NCBI GenBank assembly: GCA_934466475.1
Contig: CAKSLI010000004.1
Coordinates: 1 to 64,000, forward strand
From: an uncultured Oscillospiraceae bacterium
GTDB taxonomy: Bacteria > Bacillota > Clostridia > Oscillospirales > Ruminococcaceae
DNA length: 64,000 bases
Reading direction: 5' to 3'
Shown: positions 50,950-59,647 of the stretch, piece after piece
Layout: each line of letters starts with the position of its first letter
How positions within the stretch are numbered: the first letter of the stretch is position 1
Translations under genes and position numbers: made by a program
Notes under the pieces: model-generated
Databases searched by the model: none
What the model was told of the DNA's origin: nothing
Seen by the model: the letters and a program-made list of their open reading frames with translations, nothing else

Positions 50950-50986
50950 AGCTCCGGTCATTTGTTGTGACCGGAGCTTTATTTTT
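50950..50986. terminator. Intrinsic terminator between convergent genes
   Basis: AGCTCCGGTCA and TGACCGGAGCT arms followed by TTATTTTT, ending at the stop codon of the minus-strand sulfotransferase gene. Confidence 0.88.
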
Positions 50987-52475
50987 ATGTATTCTCGATA
51001 TCCTTCTTATTGACGGAAGCAACGCAGAAGTCAATGCGTTCGTCCTCATCGTCCTCGCTGTTGGAGCCTGTCAGACCTATCTCCTTGGTGGGGTCGATAC
51101 CGTCAACGGCGGTCGCCTGAGCCTCGCCTGTCGCCGCGCCGGGTACCCTGAACGTCCTGACATCCAGCGGTTCTATGGATGTCTCTACCGGCTTTTCAAG
51201 CTGCGGGATCCACTCGTAGGGAACTCGGTATGCGCGGTAGATCATGTTGCACTTGAAATTTCCGCCTAAAGTCTTGAAGTACGGGTTGACATATTCCCAG
51301 ACGATCTCGTGCTCCGGAGTTACCTCGATAAGATGACCGTCGGAGCCCTCGGTTATCAGGGTGTTTCCGTTGGGCAGGCGCTGCGCGGAGCTGATATAGG
51401 AGCTGTAAAATTTCGATGCGTCCGTGAACAGCAGGCTTCCGGCCTCAAGGGGAGTGTACTGCCAGGTTATCTCCAGGGTCACAGGGTTGAACTGGAGCAC
51501 CCTGGAATAATCGCGGTGCGCGTTGTTAACGCCGGTGGGAGAAGCCGGGTTCGGAACGCCGTATCCGCCCTCGCCGCCGTTGTCGAATACCAGCAGGTCG
51601 CCCTCTCCGGGAAGTCCCTTCGGGATCATGTGCAGGTGGTGCTGACCTATTATCCAGCCGAGCTTCTTTGTTGCTTCGTTCTCGTTGAAGTCAGGACCTA
51701 CGCGCCATACTATCTTTCCGGTGGAGCGCTCGATTATTGCGAGAATGTTGGAGTTGCGCGCGTCAAAGATGATGTTGTCCGGGTGGAAGCGGGTGTCTCC
51801 GGCGTCATACCACTTGTTTTCGCCGAGCGTGGAGAAGTTGTTTATGTGCATCCAGTCGCCGCCGGCCTCGCCGTGAATACCGGGATTGCGGAACAGGGCG
51901 TTCTTTGCCGCCTCGTCAAAGCCGAGCTCGTCAAAATGATCGGAAGCTCGCCAGCTCCAGAGGATATTTCCCTCCCAGTCCACCTCGATTATCTTGTCGT
52001 CAATGAGGCGCTTGTCGGAGATGTTGTGGTTGTAGAGATTTTCGTGCGTCAGGATCAGGGTATTGCCGCCGTCCGTGCGGGGCTCTCCGCCGGGGTAGTA
52101 GTAGCCCACGGTGCTCCCCTCGCGCTGGAAATCGTGGTGCTGGCGCGCCATGTAAACAGGCTCCTTGCCGGGATCGGCTACTAATTCGGTCTTGTCGAAC
52201 TTCCACACGATGTGACCATCCCAGTCCACCTGAACGAGGTCGAGCTGATCCTGAAAAGCATACTTGCCGTTCCGGGTGCCCGTGGTTCCCATAACGTAGC
52301 CGCCGGGGAGTATCTTGTTCGGGAATCCTCCCAGACCTGCCCACAGCTTTACCTCATTGCCGTTCATGTCTATGAGCAGAGCTCCCTTTGCGGACGGGAA
52401 AATCGTGTACCCGCCGTATGCCTTGTCCTTGTTGAATATTGTTACTCCCGTAGGAAAAATGCTCGGATAACCCAT
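50985..52475 (-). CDS. Arylsulfotransferase (ASST)-like protein
   Basis: 496 residues; six-bladed beta-propeller type. ASST text: FNKDKAYGGYTIFPS, LIDMNGNEVKLW, GHIVWKFD, ARQHHDFQREGST, the HHLHMIP segment, LVFDNGGEGGYGVPNP, SRVLQFNP, SAQRLPNGNTLITEGSDGHL, HEIVWEY. These enzymes move sulfate from one phenol to another through a sulfo-His. Known ASSTs are exported, but this one begins MGYPSIFPTGVTIFNKD with no signal peptide, so it appears cytoplasmic. GGAGG precedes the ATG. It lies 16 bases after an ABC importer operon for a sulfonate-like solute, suggesting use of imported sulfated or sulfonated compounds (inference). Confidence 0.85.
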   Translation of the reverse strand: MGYPSIFPTGVTIFNKDKAYGGYTIFPSAKGALLIDMNGNEVKLWAGLGGFPNKILPGGYVMGTTGTRNGKYAFQDQLDLVQVDWDGHIVWKFDKTELVADPGKEPVYMARQHHDFQREGSTVGYYYPGGEPRTDGGNTLILTHENLYNHNISDKRLIDDKIIEVDWEGNILWSWRASDHFDELGFDEAAKNALFRNPGIHGEAGGDWMHINNFSTLGENKWYDAGDTRFHPDNIIFDARNSNILAIIERSTGKIVWRVGPDFNENEATKKLGWIIGQHHLHMIPKGLPGEGDLLVFDNGGEGGYGVPNPASPTGVNNAHRDYSRVLQFNPVTLEITWQYTPLEAGSLLFTDASKFYSSYISSAQRLPNGNTLITEGSDGHLIEVTPEHEIVWEYVNPYFKTLGGNFKCNMIYRAYRVPYEWIPQLEKPVETSIEPLDVRTFRVPGAATGEAQATAVDGIDPTKEIGLTGSNSEDDEDERIDFCVASVNKKDIENT

Positions 52476-52491
52476 TGTGATTTCCTCCTTA

Positions 52492-53535
52492 TTACTGATT
52501 CACACCTGAAAGGTCAACGTCTGTGTTCTCAGGGAATGCCTTTGCTGCCGCGTCCTTGAAATAGAACTGTCTGATGTTGTACTCTGTCGGGAACTTGTTG
52601 TGCTCGAACGCCCATGCGTTAACATTGTCAAGATTTGCCGCGCCCTCCTCTGAAAGCCCGAACTTGATGTTGTACTGAGACCAGTTGGACTTGAATATCT
52701 CCTCGTCAATACCGAAGCGGTCCGCTATCGCCTTTGCGGATTCGTCAAGGTGATCGTTGAGGTACTGTACGCTCTCGTTAAGCGCGGTGAGATAATCCGC
52801 AAGGAGGTCGGTGTTTGCCGCTGCAAAATCCTTAGTGGTTATGAGGTAGGCAGAGATGTGGATATTGACATCCTTGGCGTCTGCCGCCTTGACCCAGCCG
52901 AATTCCTCAACCTTGTCAGCCTGAGAGCCGCTTGCTACTATCGCTGAAGCTCCTCCGTTCTGAACCAGTGCCAGAGTGGTGGAGGAATCGCTCGCCTGGA
53001 CTATTTTCTGCGTGTCCGGGTCAAGACCAAGATATGTCTGCGACTGCCAGTTGTAGTACTCTGCTACGGTTCCGATATTGGTTATCCAGCCTGCGCTGTC
53101 TGCAAGCTTTGAGAGGTCGTCGGCGTATTCCGGGGCAACATATATTCCTCCGGAGGTTGTGGTGCTGGAGGAAAGGTCGGAGAATATCACGAGATTGGTA
53201 GCTTCAAGAGTATTTCCGAAGCGGTTTACCGCTGCGAAATCCGCCAGAAGTCCGGTGTCTGCGGTGCCTGTTACTATGGAATCAACCGTGTTTATTCCGG
53301 CAACAAATTCCGTTGTCTGGAGATTGATTCCGTGCTTTTCGAATATGCCCTGCTGCTGTCCGATGAAATCGGCGTACTGGTCGGGCTGACCGGTCATGTT
53401 TGCAACGCGGAGCGTCCTGAGCCCGTTTTCCCCGGAGGAAGCGGCGGAGCTCCCGGTATTGCCTGCGCACGCGGTCAGCAGGGAAAGTCCGAGAGCCGCT
53501 GCGGTAACTGATTTAATTATGTTATGTATTTTCAT
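52492..53535 (-). CDS. ABC transporter solute-binding lipoprotein (SsuA/TauA type)
   Basis: 347 residues. Lipoprotein signal with LLTACAG lipobox (Cys about residue 23). The body matches the NMT1/SsuA/TauA class: LRVANMTGQPDQYADFIGQQ, QGIFEKHGINLQTTEF, VDSIVTGTADTGLLADFAAV, PEYADDLSKLADSAGW. Binds sulfonates, sulfate esters, taurine or similar outside the cell. Followed by the sulfotransferase-like gene; permease and ATPase genes lie upstream. GGAG precedes the ATG. Confidence 0.88.
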   Translation of the reverse strand: MKIHNIIKSVTAAALGLSLLTACAGNTGSSAASSGENGLRTLRVANMTGQPDQYADFIGQQQGIFEKHGINLQTTEFVAGINTVDSIVTGTADTGLLADFAAVNRFGNTLEATNLVIFSDLSSSTTTSGGIYVAPEYADDLSKLADSAGWITNIGTVAEYYNWQSQTYLGLDPDTQKIVQASDSSTTLALVQNGGASAIVASGSQADKVEEFGWVKAADAKDVNIHISAYLITTKDFAAANTDLLADYLTALNESVQYLNDHLDESAKAIADRFGIDEEIFKSNWSQYNIKFGLSEEGAANLDNVNAWAFEHNKFPTEYNIRQFYFKDAAAKAFPENTDVDLSGVNQ

Positions 53536-53553
53536 TGTAGTATCTCCTTTATA

Positions 53554-54333
53554 TCACTTTACGCCGAAATGCTTCAGAAATTTCTTTCCGGCGAGCTGGA
53601 GCAGTCTGTCAGCAACGAAGCCTATCACCGCGAGGGTGACGATTCCGGCGAACGCCCAGCTTGTCTTGTAGTAGAGTTTAGAGCTGTTTATAAGGTAGCC
53701 CAGACCATCGCTGCCGACCAGCATTTCCGCTGCGATCACGCAGATGAAAGCGGAGCTCAGCCCCAGCCTTACGCCGGTGTATATGTTGGAGACCGCCGAC
53801 GGAACCACTACCGTGAAGAATGTCCGCGCTTTTTTTGCGCCCATGCAGGAGGCTGCCTCCACAAGGGAGCGGTCAGTCGTTGCAACGCCTGCGATTGTGT
53901 TCACCAATACCGGGAAGAACGAAGCGTAGAATATCAGCGCTACTTTGGATTCCTCGCCAACGCCGAACCACATCAGGAACAGCGTGGTCAGCGCGATTGC
54001 CGGCACGAACCGGAAGAAGCTGAGTATCGGCTCCACTAGCCAGCGCACCGGGCGGAAATTTCCGACCAGAAGTCCGAGGGGGACCGCGAAAACTATCGCG
54101 AGAAGCCAGCCCTTGATCACGCGCCCGAAGCTCGCCGCGATATCCGCCCAGAGAGTGCCGTTCTGTATCAGCAGCACGAGGCTATTCAGCGTTTCGAGCG
54201 GGCTCGGTAGGAAGTACTCGTCATAGCCGAGGGAGCCCAGTCCCCATATCGCAAGAATTATTATCCAGGAGATGACTCCGCTGCGGAGTATCTTCTGCCA
54301 TGCGCCAGAGGGCGCGTTGTTATTGCCGTCCAT
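53554..54333 (-). CDS. ABC transporter permease (SsuC/TauC type)
   Basis: 259 residues from the ATG at 54333, preceded by AAAGGAGG. Six membrane segments; the BPD inner-membrane signature is EAASCMGAKKARTFFTVVVPSA (read as EAASCMGAKKARTF, EAA loop about residue 160). Other family text: ISWIIILAIWGLGSLGYDEY, LPSPLETLNSL, GWLLAIVFAVPLGLLVGNF, GDGLGYLINSSK-like GSDGLGYLINSS. Works with the neighbouring lipoprotein and ATPase. Confidence 0.9.
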   Translation of the reverse strand: MDGNNNAPSGAWQKILRSGVISWIIILAIWGLGSLGYDEYFLPSPLETLNSLVLLIQNGTLWADIAASFGRVIKGWLLAIVFAVPLGLLVGNFRPVRWLVEPILSFFRFVPAIALTTLFLMWFGVGEESKVALIFYASFFPVLVNTIAGVATTDRSLVEAASCMGAKKARTFFTVVVPSAVSNIYTGVRLGLSSAFICVIAAEMLVGSDGLGYLINSSKLYYKTSWAFAGIVTLAVIGFVADRLLQLAGKKFLKHFGVK

Positions 54334-54346
54334 TTTGCGTCCTCCT

Positions 54347-55405
54347 TTAAATGTAGTAGACATCGGATACGTCAAGCGCCTTGTTCACGATGATCGATGT
54401 GCTGTTGTCGCTGACGGTATAGAGCTTCTTTATGAAGATCTTTACGCTGTCGCCTTTCCTGAGCCTGGGCGAGCTCAGCGGATAGCGTCCGGTGACCGGG
54501 ATATCTCCGATAAGCGCCTGTACTTCGAACGCGTTTCCCCTGAAGGAAACGTCCTGCACAACAGCGTCCTCCATTGCGGATTCGAACTGGTGGTAACCGT
54601 TGTCCTGGAACTTGTTTATCTCGATGAACTCCGGGCGGATAAGAGCCTTTCCGGTTCCCTCAAAGCCTTTCAGCCTGCCATAATCCTCTATCATCACAGA
54701 CTGTCCGATGAACTGCGCCACGAATGCCGTTGCCGGCTCAAGATAAATCTCGGAGGGGCTGCCCACCTGCTCGACTCTGCCGCTGTTTGTAATGACGATC
54801 TCGTCTGCCACTTCTATCGCCTCGTCCTGGTCGTGGGTGACGAAAATACTTGTTATGCCGATCTTGTCTATGGTCTCGCGGAGCCATGTGCGGAGCTCCT
54901 TGCGGACCTTTGCGTCTATCGCCGCGAACGGCTCGTCAAGCAGGAGAAGCTCCGGCTGGGGGGCGAGCGCCCTTGCGAGGGCTATTCTCTGCCGCTGACC
55001 GCCGCTGAGCTGGTCGGGATAGCGCTTTCCCACGTCCGGGAGCCCTACAAGCTCCAGGAGCTCGTTCACGCGGTCGTTTATGAATCTCTTGTCCTTTTTC
55101 TGGACTTTCAGACCGTAGGCGATATTCGCGTTCACCGTCATAAAAGGGAACAGCGCGTAATTCTGGAACACGAAGCCTATCCCGCGTTCACTTGCCGGGA
55201 CGTTGTTAACATTCCTGCCGTTTATCAGGATATCGCCGCTGTCCTGCTTTTCAAGCCCCGCCAGCATACGGAGTATCGTTGTCTTTCCGCTGCCGCTGGG
55301 TCCCAGGAGCCCGATGAGCTTTCCCTTTTCCAGCCCGAAGCTCACGTTGTCAGAAGCCTTGAAGCTGCCGAAGCTCTTGTTGATATTTTTAAGTTCTATG
55401 TACAT
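54347..55405 (-). CDS. ABC transporter ATP-binding protein (CysA-like, with C-terminal regulatory domain)
   Basis: 352 residues. Walker A GPSGSGKTT (about 34-42), Q-loop VFQNYALFPFMTV, signature LSGGQRQRIALARALA, Walker B LLLLDEPFAAID, switch VTHDQDEA. After about residue 240 there is a TOBE-type C-terminal domain (ALIRPEFIEI; VQDVSFRGNAFEVQ), as in CysA/PotA. SsuB/TauB normally lack this, so it could be regulatory or a clue to a sulfate-like substrate. First main gene of the importer operon. Confidence 0.9.
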   Translation of the reverse strand: MYIELKNINKSFGSFKASDNVSFGLEKGKLIGLLGPSGSGKTTILRMLAGLEKQDSGDILINGRNVNNVPASERGIGFVFQNYALFPFMTVNANIAYGLKVQKKDKRFINDRVNELLELVGLPDVGKRYPDQLSGGQRQRIALARALAPQPELLLLDEPFAAIDAKVRKELRTWLRETIDKIGITSIFVTHDQDEAIEVADEIVITNSGRVEQVGSPSEIYLEPATAFVAQFIGQSVMIEDYGRLKGFEGTGKALIRPEFIEINKFQDNGYHQFESAMEDAVVQDVSFRGNAFEVQALIGDIPVTGRYPLSSPRLRKGDSVKIFIKKLYTVSDNSTSIIVNKALDVSDVYYI

Positions 55406-55429
55406 CTGGTTTTCTCCTCGAGTAGGATG

Positions 55430-55510
55430 TTATTCTGCGGTGTCAGATGTGCCCGGACATCGGCCGCACCTGAAATTCTGCCTCAGCAGCTCAGTAAAGA
55501 TGAAGTTCAT
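55430..55510 (-). CDS. Small Cys-containing ORF, candidate leader peptide of the sulfur importer operon
   Basis: 26 codons plus stop, reading MNFIFTELLRQ then NFRCGRCPGTSDTAE. GAGGG stands 8 bases before the ATG. It ends 24 bases before the ATPase gene start; that gene has its own site (GAGGAGAAAACCAG). Two Cys codons lie in RCGRCPG. Cys-containing leader peptides regulate sulfur genes in some Actinobacteria; here this is only an analogy. A small GATGT...ACATC hairpin lies within it. Confidence 0.45.
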   Translation of the reverse strand: MNFIFTELLRQNFRCGRCPGTSDTAE

Positions 55511-55534
55511 TTACCAACCCTCAATTCATATAAG

Positions 55535-55762
55535 GTCACCTCTAAAAACCTCGTTTGAGTGAAAATGTGTATAGCACACCGCCTGCTTCTTTCAACGAGC
55601 GAAATTTCTGATGCGACGGCGTCCATGCCGTCGCCCGGTTATTTCGCTTTGCAACATCGTGTTGCACCTCCTCGTAAGGCATACAGCCTTACGAGGAGGC
55701 TTTCATCGCATTCGGCGCACTCTACCCATTTTCCCTTTTCAAACCGGTTTTTAGAGGTTCCC
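55535..55762. repeat. Family A MITE-like element
   Basis: Inverse orientation, GTCACCTCTAAAAACC to GGTTTTTAGAGGTTCCC, flanked by ATAAG (55530-55534 and 55763-55767). It lies just upstream of the small ORF and the importer operon; any original promoter of that operon must lie within or beyond it. Confidence 0.9.
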
Positions 55763-55929
55763 ATAAGTTATACTAAAACTATCAACTTGGTATGTTTTGT
55801 CGGTTTTGTTTATTATACCCCGTTCTTCCGCATTTGTCAACAGGTTTTTTGTAATTTGTAGCAAAATACACAATTCACTGTGTGGCTCCGGGAAAATTTA
55901 GCTATATTCAACATTTTGCAAAAATCTGC

Positions 55930-55958
55930 TTGACAAAATCCCTGAAAAGTGTTATCAT
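55930..55958 (+). promoter_or_regulatory. Promoter of the thioredoxin gene
   Basis: TTGACA (55930-55935), 17 bases, TATCAT (55953-55958). Confidence 0.75.
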
Positions 55959-56017
55959 AAGTAAAACCTATAAATTGAATAGGAAACATAGATATTTAAC
56001 ACAGGAGGGTCTGAAAA

Positions 56018-56332
56018 ATGCTGAACGAGCTCACAAATCAGAACTACAACGAGATTTTTTCAACCGACAAGCCGCTGGTTGTTGAATTTTATTCTCCAAC
56101 ATGCGCTCACTGCAAGCGAACTGAAGCCGGACTTGCCGAGGTCGCCGAGGAGCAGGGCGAAAACGCCGTTATCGCGAAGTGCGATATAACCGCGCAGCCC
56201 GCGCTGGCTCAGCAGTACGATGTCACACAGCTTCCCACGCTGCTCTTTATAAAGAACGGAGATATCCGCGAGAAGCTGACCGGATTCACGCACAAGCTGA
56301 TAATCGCGGAGAACATCAAAAAGCTGAAGTAA
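56018..56332 (+). CDS. Thioredoxin with CAHC active site
   Basis: 104 residues. Thioredoxin fold: VVEFYSPTCAHCKRTEAGLAE, with CAHC instead of the usual CGPC (about residues 29-32), cis-Pro in TQLPTLLFIKNGD, and GFTHKLIIAENI. The His at the third position should raise the redox potential, as in DsbA-like proteins, but this one is cytoplasmic (no signal). Convergent with thioredoxin reductase, its likely electron donor. AGGAGGGTCTGAAAA precedes the ATG. Confidence 0.93.
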   Translation: MLNELTNQNYNEIFSTDKPLVVEFYSPTCAHCKRTEAGLAEVAEEQGENAVIAKCDITAQPALAQQYDVTQLPTLLFIKNGDIREKLTGFTHKLIIAENIKKLK

Positions 56333-56397
56333 TAACCAGTTTGGCGTGGCTTGTCGAAAAAAAATTTGGCTCAGGCTGCCGATAAACCGCCATCTGT

Positions 56398-56416
56398 GGG
56401 GAGGGAATCCCTCCCC
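56398..56416. terminator. Hairpin between convergent trx and trxB genes
   Basis: GGGGAGGG and CCCTCCCC arms with a 3-base loop. The sequence before it (56354-56395) contains CTTGTCGAAAAAAAA and GCTGCCGATAAACC, fragments resembling the starts of elements E and D. Confidence 0.55.
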
Positions 56417-56429
56417 ATGGCTTAGTTTT

Positions 56430-57329
56430 TTAATGACCTGCGAGGTATTTCTCAGCGGAATTTACTGCGTTAGCCCCGTCTGCGGCGGCGGTTATGACCT
56501 GCCGCAGCGGAGTTGTGCGGACGTCTCCCGCGGCGAAAATCCCCGGCGCGGAGGTTACGCAGTCCTCGCCTGCGACCACATATCCGGAGCCGTCCAGCTC
56601 GCACACGCCTTTCAGCGGAGACGTTCCCGGGACGCTGCCAATCGCCGCGAATATTCCGTCAACATCGAGGTGCTTTTCCTCGCCGTTCTGGATGTAGTTT
56701 ATGCCGTCAGCCTTTTCGCCGCCGGTGACCTCCGTCAGCGCCGCTCCGAGTACGGGGACTATATTCGCGCTCTCGCTTACCTGCTTCTGGAGGGTCTTGT
56801 TCGCACGGAACTCATCGCGCCTGTGAACGAGATACACTGTCCTGGCGAGCTTCGACAGGTACAGCGCGTCTCCGAGCGCGGTGTCTCCTCCACCGATGAC
56901 CGCAGCAATCTTGTCCTTGTAAAAGAACCCGTCGCAGACGGCGCAGTAGGAAATACGCTCCTTATCACTGCCGGGAACTCCGAGCCCGCGGTGCGAGGCT
57001 CCTGCGGCATAGATCACCGCCCTTGCGGTCTGTGAGCTTCCGTCAGCAAGGTCAACGCGCCAGTTTTCGCCGTCCCTTTCAATGGAGCTTACCTCGCCGT
57101 CAATGAACTCCGCGCCGAGAGATTCGGCATGGCTGCGGAACTTCTCGCCGAGCTCATAGCCGCTCACGCCGAAAAGCCCCGGGTAGTTGTCAACGCGGTC
57201 TGTGACCGCTATCTGTCCGGTGCCGAGGTATTCCTTTTCTATTACAGCCAGCGAGAGCTGCGCGCGCTTGCCGTATATCGCAGCGGACAGCCCCGCAGGA
57301 CCGCTTCCTATTATCAGAAGATCGTACAT
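56430..57329 (-). CDS. trxB: Thioredoxin reductase
   Basis: 299 residues from the ATG at 57329 (GGAGG upstream). FAD site LLIIGSGPAGLSAAIYGKRA, TDRVDNYPG, redox Cys pair CAVCDG (about 132-135), NADPH site VIGGGDTALGDALYL with HRRDEF, and the C-terminal FAD motif GIFAAGDVRTTPLRQVITA. Uses NADPH to reduce thioredoxins such as that at 56018. Confidence 0.95.
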   Translation of the reverse strand: MYDLLIIGSGPAGLSAAIYGKRAQLSLAVIEKEYLGTGQIAVTDRVDNYPGLFGVSGYELGEKFRSHAESLGAEFIDGEVSSIERDGENWRVDLADGSSQTARAVIYAAGASHRGLGVPGSDKERISYCAVCDGFFYKDKIAAVIGGGDTALGDALYLSKLARTVYLVHRRDEFRANKTLQKQVSESANIVPVLGAALTEVTGGEKADGINYIQNGEEKHLDVDGIFAAIGSVPGTSPLKGVCELDGSGYVVAGEDCVTSAPGIFAAGDVRTTPLRQVITAAADGANAVNSAEKYLAGH

Positions 57330-57375
57330 TTTTGTGCCTCCTTGCATAGCAAACAATTCCTATATGTTTGGTATT

Positions 57376-57404
57376 ATTTTAGCCTATTATTCCCCGTTTG
57401 TCAA
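57376..57404 (-). promoter_or_regulatory. trxB promoter
   Basis: Minus strand TTGACA (57404-57399), 17 bases, TAAAAT (57381-57376). Confidence 0.75.
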
Positions 57405-57477
57405 GATATATCCGGAGATATAAATTATCTATAACGGGCAATAGAAAAAATGAATATGGAATAATACACTAAACCTA

Positions 57478-57506
57478 TTGACACAATATGTTTTGTGATG
57501 TATAAT
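57478..57506 (+). promoter_or_regulatory. Promoter of the sulfur-carrier homocysteine operon
   Basis: TTGACA (57478-57483), 17 bases, TATAAT (57501-57506). Confidence 0.85.
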
Positions 57507-57544
57507 AGAGGACATAAAAGAACAAAGGTCTGGAGTGATAATAT

Positions 57545-58771
57545 TTGGAATTCAATACACGGCTTCTGCACGGAGGCTTCAAGCCGGACGCGGCTACCGG
57601 TTCGACAATAGCGCCGATATATCAGGTGAGCGCGTTTGCGCAGGAGAGCGCTGAAAAACTGGAGGCGGTGTTCAACAACCGTGCGCCGGGATTCGCATAT
57701 ACGAGGATAAACAATCCGACAGTCGCGAGCTTTGAGAACCGCATGAACGCCCTGGAAAAGGGGCTTGGCGCGGTCGCTTGTTCCTCCGGAATGGCGGCGG
57801 TCACGCTCTCGATGCTGAATATTCTTGAGGCAGGCGATGAGGTCATTGCAGGCGCGGGGCTTTTCGGCGGAACGATAGACCTTTTCGGCGACCTGAAAGC
57901 ATTCGGCATCACAACGAGGTTCGCTTCGCACGTCACCGTGGAGGAGCTCCGTCCGCTAATCAATGAAAGGACGAAAGCGGTGTTTGCGGAGCTCATCGGA
58001 AATCCGGGGCTTGAAATAGTAGACCTGAAAGAGGTTTCAGCGCTGTGCCACGAACACGATATCCCGCTGATAATCGACAGCACCACCGCAACGCCGTACC
58101 TTATAAATCCGTTTGAATTCGGTGCGGACATCGTGGTGCACTCCACGTCAAAGTACATAAACGGCGGCGGAAACTCGATAAGCGGAGTCATCATCGACAG
58201 CGGAAAATTTCCGTGGAACTTTGAAAAGCATACGGCGCTCGCCGAATACAAAAGGATGGGAAAGCTCGCGTATCTCGCGAAGCTGCGCGGAGGGCTCTGG
58301 CGCAATGTCGGCGCCTGCCTTGCACCGGTGAATGCGTTCATGAATTCCGTTGGAATGGAAACGCTGGGGCTCAGAATGGACCGCTGCTGCGAAAACGCCC
58401 TTGCCCTCGCGGAATTCTTCCGGGATACCGACGGCGTTGAGCCGAATTATCCGGCGCTTCCGGACAACCCGTATCATGCGCTCTGCGAGAGCCAGCTCAG
58501 GGGAATGGGCGGCGCGATACTCACGGTCAGGGCGGGCAGCAAGGAACGCGCGTTCAGGCTTATAAACGGACTTAAGCTCGCGACAAACGCAACAAACATT
58601 GGAGATGTGCGCACTCTGGTGATACATCCCTCCAGCACGATATACGCCCACAGCAGCGAGGCGCAGAAGCTCGCCGCGGGAGTATACGAGGATACTATAA
58701 GAATAAGCGTTGGTATAGAAGACAAGCAAGACCTCATCGCCGATTTCAGACAGGCGATAGAGGCACTGTAA
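57545..58771 (+). CDS. O-acetylhomoserine sulfhydrylase-like PLP enzyme (Cys/Met metabolism family)
   Basis: 408 residues, TTG start at 57545 with GGAGTG 8 bases before. Family text: TRLLHGGFKPDAATGSTIAP, AYTRINNPTVASFENRMNAL, ACSSGMAAVTLSML, LIIDSTTATPYL, and VVHSTSKYINGGG with the PLP Lys (about 208). It probably makes homocysteine from an activated homoserine, like MetY. The downstream sulfur-carrier genes suggest the sulfur donor is a protein thiocarboxylate, as in the Wolinella succinogenes HcyS pathway (inference from gene order). Confidence 0.88.
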   Translation: MEFNTRLLHGGFKPDAATGSTIAPIYQVSAFAQESAEKLEAVFNNRAPGFAYTRINNPTVASFENRMNALEKGLGAVACSSGMAAVTLSMLNILEAGDEVIAGAGLFGGTIDLFGDLKAFGITTRFASHVTVEELRPLINERTKAVFAELIGNPGLEIVDLKEVSALCHEHDIPLIIDSTTATPYLINPFEFGADIVVHSTSKYINGGGNSISGVIIDSGKFPWNFEKHTALAEYKRMGKLAYLAKLRGGLWRNVGACLAPVNAFMNSVGMETLGLRMDRCCENALALAEFFRDTDGVEPNYPALPDNPYHALCESQLRGMGGAILTVRAGSKERAFRLINGLKLATNATNIGDVRTLVIHPSSTIYAHSSEAQKLAAGVYEDTIRISVGIEDKQDLIADFRQAIEAL

Positions 58772-58783
58772 AGGAGAATCAAC

Positions 58784-59647
58784 ATGGCAACAGATTACGC
58801 AACACTCAAAAAAGGCGGATTCATGCGCCAGAAGCAGAAGAACAACTTTTCGCTGCGGCTCCGCGTTGTGGGAGGAAATCTCACGGCGAAGCAGCTTGCG
58901 GCTATTGCGGAGGTCTCCGATAAATTCGGCGATGGACATGTTCACCTGACCTCCCGCCAGAGCGTTGAGATACCGTTCATCAAGCTGGACGACATCGAGG
59001 AGGTCAAGGCGGCTCTTGCCAGGGGAGACGTTGAGCCAGGCGTTTGCGGACCGAGGGTCCGCACGATAACAGCGTGTCAGGGCGCGGCGATATGCCCCAG
59101 CGGATGTATCGACACCTACGCACTTGCCAAGGAGCTGGACGACCGCTATTTTGCCAGGGAGCTCCCGCACAAGTTCAAGTTCGGTATCACCGGCTGCCAG
59201 AACAACTGCCTTAAAGCGGAGGAAAACGACCTCGGCATAAAGGGCGGCATTCAGGTAAAGTGGAAAGAGGACGCCTGCATAGGCTGCGGCGTTTGTGAAA
59301 AGGCATGCCGCCAGGGAGCAATTTCTATCGCGGACGGAAAGGTCAGTGTAGATTACGACAAGTGCAATTTCTGCGGAAGATGCTTCAAGGCCTGTCCTAC
59401 CGAGGCATGGGACACCGTACACGGCTACATCGTGTCGTTCGGCGGACTTTTCGGCAACAGCATAAACAAGGGCGAAGCGATAATCCCGTTCGTTGAAGAC
59501 AAGGAAAAGCTGATGAAGATATGCGACGCGGCTATCGTTTTCTTCGAGCAGAACGCAAAGCCCGGCGAGCGTTTCAAGTTCACCATCGACCGTGTTGGCA
59601 GGGAAAAATTCGAGCAGGTAATTAAGGAGGCTTACAGCAATGACTGA
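58784..59647 (+). CDS. Sulfite-reductase-like siroheme/[4Fe-4S] protein with two ferredoxin clusters
   Basis: 287 residues. An N-terminal nitrite/sulfite reductase half-domain (GGNLTAKQLAAIAEVSDKFG; VHLTSRQSVEIPFI). The siroheme-[4Fe-4S] Cys set is TACQGAAICPSGCIDTY and GITGCQNNCLKAEEND. Then two [4Fe-4S] motifs: CIGCGVCEKACRQ and CNFCGRCFKACPTEAW (about 168-215). It probably reduces sulfite to sulfide for the pathway, with siroheme from the operon at 44.6-50.9 kb. The size and layout are like the AsrC / small clostridial type. AAGGAG precedes the ATG; overlaps the TusA gene by 8 bases. Confidence 0.88.
   Translation: MATDYATLKKGGFMRQKQKNNFSLRLRVVGGNLTAKQLAAIAEVSDKFGDGHVHLTSRQSVEIPFIKLDDIEEVKAALARGDVEPGVCGPRVRTITACQGAAICPSGCIDTYALAKELDDRYFARELPHKFKFGITGCQNNCLKAEENDLGIKGGIQVKWKEDACIGCGVCEKACRQGAISIADGKVSVDYDKCNFCGRCFKACPTEAWDTVHGYIVSFGGLFGNSINKGEAIIPFVEDKEKLMKICDAAIVFFEQNAKPGERFKFTIDRVGREKFEQVIKEAYSND

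Noticed and set aside
54272..55558. 428-codon open frame on the plus strand
   Set aside because: Antisense shadow of the importer ATPase gene; also crosses an intergenic region.
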